The notes under the pieces were generated by a model. That model did not search any database. It had not been told where the DNA came from and saw nothing but the letters and a program-made list of their open reading frames with translations. 13,606 bases of DNA from DUOH01 sp036562625 (GTDB lineage: Bacteria > Bacillota > UBA4882 > UBA10575). Made by a program: the position numbers and the translations under genes. How positions within the stretch are numbered: the first letter of the stretch is position 1; every line of letters starts with the position of its first letter. Positions 6,655 to 12,871 of the stretch are shown piece by piece. The DNA is taken from positions 1-13,606 of the forward strand of contig DATCJV010000009.1 of the NCBI GenBank assembly GCA_036562625.1, given 5' to 3'.

Positions 6655-7345
6655 CCGTGCCACACTCCTTTTCAGTCAGTACTCCATCCCTAATCTCCAA
6701 CAAACGGTGGGCATATTTGTTCATAGCCTGATCATGGGTGACAATTAGGAAGGAGACCTTGTATGTATTATTCAGTTCCAGCATTAAGCGGAGTATTTGT
6801 TCTCCGGTACTCGAATCCAGACTGCCTGTGGGTTCATCCGCCAGCACAACCTGGGGTCTGGTCACCAGAGCCCGGGCAATCGCCACCCGTTGTTTTTGCC
6901 CGCCAGAGAGCTGAGCAGGAAAACGATGGGCCATCTTCTCCAAGCCTACTTTGGCCAGGATCCGGTTCACTCTGGTTCTCCGTTCACTACGGGGGAGGCG
7001 TTGTAAGACCAGCGGGTACTCTACGTTTTCAAAGACGGTCAGTACAGGGATGAGTTCAAAGGATTGGAAGATCAGACCGATCCGGCGCAGGCGCAGCTCG
7101 GCGCGGTGGTTGTCGGAGAGCGTATGCAAGGCCTGGCCGTCTAGGAAAACTTCCCCGGCAGACGGAAGGTCAAGACCGGAGATGAGGTTGAGAAAAGTAG
7201 TCTTGCCGCTGCCGGACGGCCCGTTGATGATGATGAAGTCCCCAGCCTTCACCGCCAGATTCACATCCTTGAGGGCCACTACTTGCTCAGCCTGAGTAAG
7301 ATAGGTTTTAGTCAACGATCTTGCCTCAATGACCGTCATCGTCAT
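6617..7345 (-). CDS. ABC transporter ATP-binding protein, LolD/MacB class
   Basis: This is a 242-residue nucleotide-binding subunit. Walker A is GPSGSGKT (42-49), the Q-loop glutamine is Q94, the signature is LSGGQKQR (147-154), Walker B is VVLADE (166-171), the D-loop is SLD (175-177) and the switch histidine is H204. All catalytic residues are present. The sequence style (ALKDVNLAVKAGDFIIINGP, ADEPTGSLDS) is that of the LolD/MacB/FtsE group, which partners FtsX-fold permeases. The start codon overlaps the stop of the TPR gene as ATGA, with GGAAGGA about 5 nt upstream. The C-terminus overlaps the permease gene. This coupling means ATPase and permease are made together and form one complex at the inner membrane. 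Confidence 0.94.
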   Translation of the reverse strand: MTMTVIEARSLTKTYLTQAEQVVALKDVNLAVKAGDFIIINGPSGSGKTTFLNLISGLDLPSAGEVFLDGQALHTLSDNHRAELRLRRIGLIFQSFELIPVLTVFENVEYPLVLQRLPRSERRTRVNRILAKVGLEKMAHRFPAQLSGGQKQRVAIARALVTRPQVVLADEPTGSLDSSTGEQILRLMLELNNTYKVSFLIVTHDQAMNKYAHRLLEIRDGVLTEKECGTDVQDRLSQYSAQ

Positions 7346-8127
7346 TCACATCCTTCCAGTAATCCTTTGGCCCAGGGATTTTCAGGATAAATCGTTAAGG
7401 CTTGCCTAAAGTATGCTTTGGCTTTTTCGGGGGCGCCCTTCTTCTGCCAGGCCGTGCCCAGCCAGACATAGGAGATAAAATTATCAAACTCATCCGGGCT
7501 GTGCAGGGCGTTTTCCAAAGCCTCTATCCCCCGGTCGAGATCTCCTCCGCCAATGGCCGGGGCATTAATATAATACATAGCCAGGGAGTTTATGGCGGTG
7601 TAGTTGTTCTTCTCCAAAGCCAAGGCTTTTTTAAGCAGTTTCAGCGCCTGTGGACCGTAGCTGACCATATAAAGCGTGCCGCGATAATTCATGAGCCGCA
7701 TATAGGTATCGGCCAAGAGCCGCAGGGCATCACTGGAGTTCTCCTTCACTTCCAGGGCTTGTTTCGCCCATTTGCCACTTTTAGTAAAGGCCCTGGCCGC
7801 CTCGGGTTGATTTCCCATCGTCTCCGCCACTTCACCCAAGACATACTCGGTCTGGCCCAACCAGTAGTAGCCTTCGTAGTTTTTGGCCTGGGTCAAAACC
7901 TCTTTGGCGGTGGTCAACACCTCCACAACCTGGGCCAGAGGAACCTTCGCGCTATAATAAGCCTGCCGTCCTTGGAAAAACAACTCTTTTCCTTGTGTAA
8001 TCCGTTCATCTTCGGTAGCTACTCCCCGGACTGGCGGGGCGATCAAAAGTACTAGGCAGAGCCAGAAAGAAAGGAAGGTTCTTATTTGTCTCGCTCCGGT
8101 CCGCAGTGGTAGTTGGGGGTTAAACAT
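7342..8127 (-). CDS. Exported tetratricopeptide-repeat protein
   Basis: This is a 261-residue protein with a signal sequence (core FLSFWLCLVLLIAPPV, residues 18-33; cleavage probably near RGVA, 34-37) followed by helical repeats. The clearest TPR is at about 217-250 (YVWLGTAWQKKGAPEKAKAY then FRQALTIYPENPW). Weaker repeats lie at about 84-117, 134-172 and 178-211, with NAPAIGGGDLDRGIEALENAL as a conserved-looking turn and helix. There is no lipobox cysteine at the cleavage site. It is the first gene of the operon; ATG 8127 has ACAGGAGG about 8 nt upstream, and its stop overlaps the ATPase start. A scaffold or substrate-binding role outside the inner membrane is the natural guess, but TPR proteins are functionally diverse. 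Confidence 0.82.
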   Translation of the reverse strand: MFNPQLPLRTGARQIRTFLSFWLCLVLLIAPPVRGVATEDERITQGKELFFQGRQAYYSAKVPLAQVVEVLTTAKEVLTQAKNYEGYYWLGQTEYVLGEVAETMGNQPEAARAFTKSGKWAKQALEVKENSSDALRLLADTYMRLMNYRGTLYMVSYGPQALKLLKKALALEKNNYTAINSLAMYYINAPAIGGGDLDRGIEALENALHSPDEFDNFISYVWLGTAWQKKGAPEKAKAYFRQALTIYPENPWAKGLLEGCE

Positions 8128-8163
8128 TTTTTACGCCTCCTGTCAAGTGTTTTTCCTGGTTTC

Positions 8164-8192
8164 ATTATAGGCGGTCGGGAACGCACACTTCA
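8164..8192 (-). promoter_or_regulatory. Probable promoter of the envelope operon
   Basis: A perfect TATAAT (minus strand, 8164-8169) lies 36 bp upstream of the TPR start codon. The hexamer 17 bp further up (TGAAGT, 8187-8192) matches the -35 consensus poorly, at about 2 of 6. A strong -10 with a weak -35 is the usual shape of an activator-dependent promoter, and a response regulator gene lies just upstream. TATAATGAAACCAGG here matches TATAATGAAAGTAGG at the response-regulator promoter. Confidence 0.55.
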
Positions 8193-8217
8193 TCTGCCTT
8201 CCGGTCTGATTTGACAG

Positions 8218-8243
8218 AAAAAAAGCAGGAGAAACTCTCCGCC
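8218..8243 (-). terminator. Intrinsic terminator upstream of the envelope operon
   Basis: On the minus strand a GGAGA-GTT-TCTCC stem, extendable by two G-C pairs across a one-base bulge, is followed by TGC and seven T residues (8218-8224). It lies between the sensor-kinase gene and the operon promoter, so it would stop read-through from the two-component genes. Confidence 0.6.
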
Positions 8244-8597
8244 AAAAGGAGGAGCCGCTTTCCACCTTAAGAAGGTTCGGTCAGCCACTGACCTTTTTGA
8301 CCATCGTTCCTCTCTAGGAGGTGTTCCTGGCTGAAGTGAGGAGAATATGTGTTTTAGGCCTTGCCGAGAGAATGCTCTTCAGGGGCAGGAAGGAACTGCT
8401 TTTTGGCGATGGCTGCCTGCTGGGGAAGGTGATCGCAGATCATAAATAATGGAGAAAGAGAAAGCAGGCCTCTTTTGCCTGCTTTTAGTAGTAATAAGCT
8501 ATCTGTGGGCGCCGTTGGTCTTAAAATTATCCTTTTCGCGCTCCGGTATCCCTCGTCCGGACCCGGCCCGGGATAAACTCCTTCCCTTACTGGAACC
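8244..8597. other. Spacer between sensor kinase and envelope operon
   Basis: No recognisable gene. A plus-oriented mini-hairpin, ggtcag-cca-ctgacc followed by five T (8279-8298), is present although no plus-strand gene is seen upstream. A 42-codon frame beginning at GTG 8321 ends as TAATG with an ATG at 8449 that opens a further 64 codons. Neither has a correctly spaced ribosome site, and the second runs through a terminator hairpin and into the kinase gene, so neither is called. Confidence 0.5.
8461..8485 (-). terminator. Probable bidirectional terminator after the sensor kinase
   Basis: A 9-bp perfect stem, aaagcaggc / gcctgcttt, with a 7-nt loop lies 113 bp beyond the kinase stop codon. 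Read in the kinase direction the stem is followed by CTCTTTCTCC, a pyrimidine-rich tail. Read on the plus strand it runs into TTTTA. It is probably the main 3' end of the two-component transcript. Confidence 0.65.
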
Positions 8598-9698
8598 TTA
8601 CTGGAAGTTAAAATTCCTAACCATCCTTTCTGTCTCCGGGTGACCGCGCTTACTGCTCTTTGGGATCCGCACAGTTATGATAGTGCCTTCGCCAATCACC
8701 GAATTAAGGTGAAAATCACCGTTCAGGGCCAAGATCCGTTCTCTCATCCCCGCCAGGCCAAAATGTTCGTTGCTCTTCGCCTGTTTTTCGTCAAATCCTT
8801 GGCCGTTATCTACAATTTTGGCAAACACCTCTCCGCTGTCGTGAATGGTCAGTATAACCTGGGCCTCGGTCGCCTGGGCGTGTTTGACAATATTATGTAA
8901 CGCCTCCTGGATCACCCGGTATAGAGCCAGTTGTGCCCGGGGCTCCACTTTGGTCTCGTCTCCACTGAGCAGGGGAGTAATCTTTATATTGTAACGAGTG
9001 TGAAAGAGTTCGCAGAGGGTTTCCAGGGCTTCAAAGAACCCTTTTTCCTGCAGGATAACGGGTTGTAATTCATAGATCATCAGCCTCATTTCCGTCTGCG
9101 CCTCACTCACCATCTCTTTGATCTGCCTGATGAGGGCCTTGGCCCTCTCCGGTTGATCCTGAATGAACAGTTCCAGCGTATTCAGGTTAAGGCTGATCCC
9201 AAAGAGACTCTGTGATACGGAGTCATGTAATTCCCTGGCGATCCGGTTACGCTCTTCGACCACGGCCAGTTCCCGGTTTTCCTGCTCCAAAAGAAGCCGC
9301 TCATCCTTGATGGCAAGATATTCAAAGGCGAAACAGATCATGGCGCCGATGATGCCCACCCCCATACTGGTGTGGAGGGCGAACTTGAGAGAAGGAAAGA
9401 ATGACCAGGGGGTGAAGGTCATCAGCGAGGCAACAAGCGAAAAGGCCAGTGTGCATACGAGATAGGAGTGGATGATTCTCAGCAGGAGGTATTGATTGTA
9501 GACCGCGAAACTGCGGAGCACCACGCTGGTTGATGTATAAAAGAAGGCGATGAATAAACCGGCGACCAGACCGAAGATGGTATAGGTGAAGAAGGTAGCC
9601 GGAGTCAAAGAAAACCCTTCCAGGGTCAGCATGAACATGATAGAGATGCCGATTCCCAGCAGCCCGCCGTATTTTGTGTAAAGGATCGGATTCTTCAT
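8598..9698 (-). CDS. Sensor histidine kinase, NarL/LiaS type (HisKA_3)
   Basis: This is a 366-residue membrane kinase. Four hydrophobic helices lie at about 10-27, 33-56, 72-94 and 105-128, joined by short loops with no large outside domain. It probably senses within or at the membrane, as LiaS-like envelope-stress kinases do. A coiled-coil linker (130-150) leads to the HisKA_3 box ERNRIARELHDSVSQSLFG, with phospho-accepting H158. The HATPase domain has ALHNIVKHAQA (N box), VDNGQGFD (G1) and GLAGMRERI (G2). All catalytic motifs are intact. ATG 9698 has GGAGG about 9 nt upstream. It follows the response-regulator gene by 65 bp on the same strand and is surely its partner. The position beside the envelope operon suggests that operon is a target. 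Confidence 0.92.
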   Translation of the reverse strand: MKNPILYTKYGGLLGIGISIMFMLTLEGFSLTPATFFTYTIFGLVAGLFIAFFYTSTSVVLRSFAVYNQYLLLRIIHSYLVCTLAFSLVASLMTFTPWSFFPSLKFALHTSMGVGIIGAMICFAFEYLAIKDERLLLEQENRELAVVEERNRIARELHDSVSQSLFGISLNLNTLELFIQDQPERAKALIRQIKEMVSEAQTEMRLMIYELQPVILQEKGFFEALETLCELFHTRYNIKITPLLSGDETKVEPRAQLALYRVIQEALHNIVKHAQATEAQVILTIHDSGEVFAKIVDNGQGFDEKQAKSNEHFGLAGMRERILALNGDFHLNSVIGEGTIITVRIPKSSKRGHPETERMVRNFNFQ

Positions 9699-9763
9699 CC
9701 TGCATTTCCTCCATTCATCTCCAGGCTCACCTGGATCCGCCGAACCGGGAGGGTTAATTCGGA

Positions 9764-10387
9764 TCAGACCAGTTTATGCTGGAGGGCTTTGATTACCGCC
9801 TGCGTTCTATCTTTGACTCCCATTTTCTGGAGAATACTGCTGACATGGGTCTTGACCGTGGTCTCGGAGATGAAGAGGTCGGTGGCGATTTCTTTGTTGG
9901 ACTTGCCCTTGACCAGTTCCTTCAGGACTTCCATTTCTTTGAGGGTCAAGGGTTCGATCTGAGGTTCCTTCCTGCTGACTCTCTGCATCAGTTTTTTCAC
10001 GATCCGGGGATGCAGGACGGGTTCGCCACGCTGGGCGGCTTTGACCGCTTCCAGCAGTTTCTCCGGAGCAGAATCTTTTAATAAATAACTTAAGGCGCCG
10101 GCGTCGATGGCGGCTATGATCTCTTCATCTTCACAGAAACTGGAGAGGATGATCACTTGCGTATGCAATTGGCATTCTTTAATGGCTTTGATGATCTCCA
10201 CTCCGCTCATCTTCGGCAAGTGAAGGTCGATGATGGCCACGTCCGGAACCAGTTCTTTCAAGGCCGGGAGGGCGATCTCGCCATTGCCGGCTTCCCCGAC
10301 TACCCGGATCTCCGGATCTGTGCCCAGGTAAGTCTTGAGTCCTTCCCGAACAAAGGGGTGGTCGTCTATGATATAAACACTGATCAT
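9764..10387 (-). CDS. Response regulator, NarL/LuxR family (LiaR/DegU-like)
   Basis: This is a 207-residue DNA-binding response regulator. The receiver domain (1-118) has the acidic pair D8-D9, phospho-acceptor D54 (AIIDLHLP), S82 and K104, all canonical. The C-terminal LuxR-type helix-turn-helix spans about 146-202; LTLKEMEVLKELVKGKSNKE opens it and SETTVKTHVSSILQKMGVKD is the recognition part. The start is ATG 10387 with GAGGGTGATAAG directly upstream. A frame open to 10414 adds nine residues that overlap the ribosome site and do not fit the family. It is the first gene of a two-gene unit with the sensor kinase. On phosphorylation it should dimerise and bind promoters; its own and the envelope operon's are the obvious candidates. 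Confidence 0.94.
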   Translation of the reverse strand: MISVYIIDDHPFVREGLKTYLGTDPEIRVVGEAGNGEIALPALKELVPDVAIIDLHLPKMSGVEIIKAIKECQLHTQVIILSSFCEDEEIIAAIDAGALSYLLKDSAPEKLLEAVKAAQRGEPVLHPRIVKKLMQRVSRKEPQIEPLTLKEMEVLKELVKGKSNKEIATDLFISETTVKTHVSSILQKMGVKDRTQAVIKALQHKLV

Positions 10388-10429
10388 CTTATCACCCTCA
10401 CTATAATCAACCATTACAGGCCTACTTTC

Positions 10430-10458
10430 ATTATAACGGAATAAAAATCATTATTCAT
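10430..10458 (-). promoter_or_regulatory. Probable promoter of the two-component operon
   Basis: On the minus strand TATAAT (10430-10435) lies 42 bp upstream of the start codon, with ATGAAT (10453-10458; 3 of 6 to consensus) 17 bp further up. A better hexamer, TTGACT (10460-10465), is 24 bp from the -10, too far for a standard sigma-A site. TATAATGAAAGTAGG here resembles the envelope operon promoter. Confidence 0.5.
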
Positions 10459-10883
10459 CAGTCAAAAAACCGGTCATCAAAACATACTTAGGAAAGAGGG
10501 GCGTCTCCTCCCTTTGGAGGAGGGAAATTTGGCACAGAGCGGGTGAGAAGAGGATTCACCCTTTGGTCCGACTCAAGACACTTCTTTACCTTCGTTTATT
10601 CAGGCGTCGGCGCGCCGAAAGCGACTGGGCCTGCTGTATACTTGATTATACCATATTGCGCCAAGTGATTATATCGTGCCTGCTCACTGTCTTGATCTCT
10701 GCTTTGAAAAGAGCTTAAGATAAAAATTTTCCTACTTTGGGCTGGTGAATGAGCTCAAGTTGAATATTTACTTAATAATTTTCCAGGATGACAGGAAATT
10801 ATAAAACCCTGGGGAATTTATGGGTATTCAGACCACGGGAGTCGTGTCTGTTGACCGATTACCGGTGCAAAGGAGGGTAAGGC
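10436..10883. other. Divergent intergenic region with hairpins and short repeats
   Basis: About 450 bp without a supported gene. It holds the response-regulator promoter at its left end and the leader of the plus-strand FAH gene at its right. Visible structure: a 7-bp hairpin ctcctcc-cttt-ggaggag (10505-10522); a GGGTGA / TCACCC dyad (10541-10561); a 12-bp palindrome TCGGCGCGCCGA (10607-10618); GTATA / TATAC arms (10637-10652); and two direct copies of TGATTATA (10643-10650, 10666-10673). No T-box, tRNA or known riboswitch core was recognised. Confidence 0.55.
10692..10721 (+). promoter_or_regulatory. Weak candidate promoter for the FAH gene
   Basis: TTGATC (10692-10697) and TAAGAT (10716-10721) are separated by 18 bp, each matching the consensus at 4 of 6. 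It would leave a leader of about 155 nt before the start codon. Other AT-rich boxes nearer the gene (TATAAA near 10802) lack a suitable -35. Confidence 0.25.
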
Positions 10884-11753
10884 ATGATATTGGGAACTTT
10901 TCAATACAGGGAACGGATCTTTCCCGGGGTGATTGAGGGGGAAGAAGTCTATGACCTCTCGGAGACCGCCGGACAAGACCAAAAAAGCTTGGTAGATCTT
11001 AGGGATTTTTTGGCGAGAGAAGATGCCCTGGGCAAGCTGAAAAAAGGAAAAGCAAGCTTACTGGGGTCAGGGATCGTGTATAAATTGAGTAAAGTGCGCG
11101 TCATGGCTCCCCTGCTCCGGCCGGGGAAGATTATCTGCATCGGCTGGAATTACCATAAACATGCGGATGAAGCGGGAGCGGGACTTCCCCAGGAACCGGT
11201 CTTCTTTAATAAGTTTGCCACTTCGATAATTGGGCCGGAAGCGCCCATTGTGTTACCGGCCATCTCCAAACAAGTTGACTACGAGGCAGAACTGGCGGTA
11301 GTCATCGGGAAGCGGGGAAAAAGAATCCCGGAGGAAGCGGCCATGGAGTATGTGGCGGGGTACACGGCGTTCAATGATATCAGCGCTCGTGACCTGCAGT
11401 TCCGGGACCAGTGGGTCAAGGGAAAGGCCTTGGATACTTTTGCGCCCCTCGGTCCTTTTCTGGTGACCAAAGAAGAGGTGCCCGATCCGCATAATTTAAG
11501 GATTAGATTGCTACTCAACGGCGAAGTGATGCAGGATGCTTCCACCGGGATGATGATCTTTAAAATTCCCACGTTGATTAGTTTTCTTTCTCAGTTTTTC
11601 ACCTTGGAACCCGGGGATATTATCGCCACCGGCACCCCGGAAGGCGTGGGGTTTACCCGTGACCCGCAAGTCCTGTTGAAACCGGGTGACCGGGTTACCG
11701 TCTCCATTGAACGGGTGGGTGAATTGAGTAATCCGGTGGTGGGAGAGTCTTAA
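10884..11753 (+). CDS. Fumarylacetoacetate hydrolase (FAH) family protein
   Basis: This is a 289-residue cytoplasmic enzyme. Residues 1-75 form the variable N-terminal part. From GKIICIGWNYHKHADEAG (81-98) onward it is the FAH catalytic fold: VFFNKF (106-111), metal ligands E134 and E136 in DYEAELAVVIG, D165 in FNDISARDLQ, KGKALDTFAPLGP (179-191) and ATGTPEGVGF (248-257). All expected Mg/Mn ligands are present. Family members hydrolyse acylpyruvates, open decarboxylated ring-fission products, or act as oxaloacetate tautomerases; sequence alone does not separate these. The start ATG has AAAGGAGGG 7 nt upstream. The gene stands alone, facing away from the two-component operon and converging on the HAD gene, so context gives no pathway. 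Confidence 0.9.
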   Translation: MILGTFQYRERIFPGVIEGEEVYDLSETAGQDQKSLVDLRDFLAREDALGKLKKGKASLLGSGIVYKLSKVRVMAPLLRPGKIICIGWNYHKHADEAGAGLPQEPVFFNKFATSIIGPEAPIVLPAISKQVDYEAELAVVIGKRGKRIPEEAAMEYVAGYTAFNDISARDLQFRDQWVKGKALDTFAPLGPFLVTKEEVPDPHNLRIRLLLNGEVMQDASTGMMIFKIPTLISFLSQFFTLEPGDIIATGTPEGVGFTRDPQVLLKPGDRVTVSIERVGELSNPVVGES

Positions 11754-11805
11754 CTAAGGCGTATAATCTCTTCCCCCGCCTCCATGGGTCACCGGCAGAT
11801 GCCGG

Positions 11806-11835
11806 AAAAAATCAAGTGTATCACGAGTGATGCAC
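11806..11835 (-). terminator. Intrinsic terminator of the HAD phosphatase gene
   Basis: On the minus strand GTGCATCAC / GTGATACAC form a 9-bp stem with one G-U pair and a tight centre, followed directly by TTGATTTTTT (11806-11815). It lies about 45 bp beyond the HAD stop. A separate ccggc-agat-gccgg hairpin (11792-11805) sits just beyond; on the plus strand it is followed by six A rather than T, so it is not a terminator for the FAH gene. Confidence 0.65.
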
Positions 11836-11845
11836 AATACCAGCG

Positions 11846-11873
11846 ACGGGTTACGAACGACGAATGACGAGGC
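11846..11873. repeat. Degenerate 7-bp tandem repeat, ACGANNN
   Basis: Four consecutive heptamers read acgggtt, acgaacg, acgaatg, acgaggc just downstream of the HAD gene (3' side). A further acgagtg unit occurs out of phase at 11823. The pattern looks like a short heptanucleotide array rather than coding sequence. Confidence 0.5.
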
Positions 11874-11880
11874 TGCTTGC

Positions 11881-12708
11881 TTAAGCGATTATTCTTTTTT
11901 CCGCCAAAAGACGCTCCAGTTCCCGGCCGACAAAATCTTCGTCACTGGTGTAAGTGGAGATTATATCCGCCGCCGCTTTCACCTCAGCCACGGAGTTGGC
12001 GGGGGTGATGGCCAGGCCGGCTTTTTCCAGCATGGGCAAGTCATTCAGCCAGTCGCCGAAGACTACTGTTTCTTCCAGTTTATGTCCTAAGAGCCCGGCC
12101 AAGGTCTCCAAACCAGTTCCTTTATTCACCCCGGGAGGTCTGATGGTGATCTGATGATACCCCGGCTTCAAAGAAGAACTGAGTTCCGCAGGAAGAGAGG
12201 GCATTTCCTTCCTGAAGCGCTGATGAAGGGCGTCGGCTTCTGCTGTGGTATTGATATAAACGATCTGCAGAATTTGAAGGTCGGCGGTGAAATTCAGTTC
12301 CGAACTGAATAATTGACTTCCCCACCCATAGATTTGTTCGTTTACTTCTTGACAGTTCCGGCACCAGATCTGATCTTTGGTGAACAGATAGACATAGGGT
12401 AAGTCATTCTTCAACAAATCAAGGGCCTCTCTGATTAGCCCGGTCGGGAATGGTTTGAGGATCGGCTCTTTGTGACCAAGGGGAAGGATATATGCTCCAT
12501 CCACACAAACGAGATGCACAGGAAAACCCAGCAGGGCGGCGACGTGTTGAGTATGGTGAAAAGCTCTTCCCGTGGAGAGGGTGATGTGAACGCCCTTTTT
12601 GTATAGGCGGGTCAAAAGCTCTTTACTGAGCGCGCCCAGGGTTTTATCGGAACTGAGCAAGGTACCGTCGAGGTCCAAGGCGACCATCTTAATTTTTCGC
12701 TGCGCCAT
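11881..12708 (-). CDS. Cof-type HAD-IIB phosphatase
   Basis: This is a 275-residue haloacid-dehalogenase-superfamily phosphatase with a C2B cap. Motif I is DLDGTLL, with nucleophile D12 and acid/base D14. Motif II is STGR (45-48). The motif-III lysine is K196 in GVNKGTG. Motif IV is GDWLNDLPML (218-227), with D219 and D223 as Mg ligands. The cap occupies about 85-185. Relatives dephosphorylate sugar phosphates, flavin precursors or pyridoxal phosphate, with broad overlap, so the substrate is open. The usual NGA after motif II is DGA here (70-72), a minor change. ATG 12708 has AAAAGGAGG about 7 nt upstream. The gene diverges from the M42 peptidase gene across 163 bp, and AT-rich TATGTT / TATATT boxes near 12733-12741 could form its promoter. 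Confidence 0.92.
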   Translation of the reverse strand: MAQRKIKMVALDLDGTLLSSDKTLGALSKELLTRLYKKGVHITLSTGRAFHHTQHVAALLGFPVHLVCVDGAYILPLGHKEPILKPFPTGLIREALDLLKNDLPYVYLFTKDQIWCRNCQEVNEQIYGWGSQLFSSELNFTADLQILQIVYINTTAEADALHQRFRKEMPSLPAELSSSLKPGYHQITIRPPGVNKGTGLETLAGLLGHKLEETVVFGDWLNDLPMLEKAGLAITPANSVAEVKAAADIISTYTSDEDFVGRELERLLAEKRIIA

Positions 12709-12871
12709 TGAACTCCTCCTTTTAGAATAAATATAACATAGATTCCTCCATCATCACATGTGGAATTTATTGTCCGGCTCAATTTTTCCCGCTATAGCCT
12801 GGTGCTGCAGCGCGTATAGCCGAAGAAAGGAAATCCGCAATGGATTTATCTTATAGAAAGGGGCGGATGTT

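Noticed and set aside
7402..8055. 217-codon plus-strand frame opposite the TPR gene
   Set aside because: It lies wholly antisense to a well-supported exported TPR gene with signal peptide and ribosome site, and shows no domain pattern of its own.
2336..8127. Antimicrobial-peptide (bacteriocin) export or immunity operon as an alternative reading of the ABC genes
   Set aside because: FtsX-fold ABC pairs next to LiaSR-like systems can be peptide-resistance pumps, but the LolA-like carrier and barrel proteins in the same transcript favour envelope trafficking. There is no precursor-peptide gene or peptidase domain.
8449..8643. 64-codon plus-strand frame with a hydrophobic N-terminus, joined by TAATG to a 42-codon frame from GTG 8321
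   Set aside because: Neither start has a properly spaced ribosome site. The second frame begins at a terminator hairpin and overlaps the end of the kinase gene antisense. The apparent overlap is best read as chance.
10607..10618. 12-bp palindrome TCGGCGCGCCGA as a possible operator or attachment site
   Set aside because: It is short and GC-rich, and no integrase, recombinase or flanking repeat supports a function.
10436..10883. Possible T-box or riboswitch leader before the FAH gene
   Set aside because: No conserved T-box sequence, known aptamer core or terminator/antiterminator pair was found. The hairpins are small and lack U-tracts.
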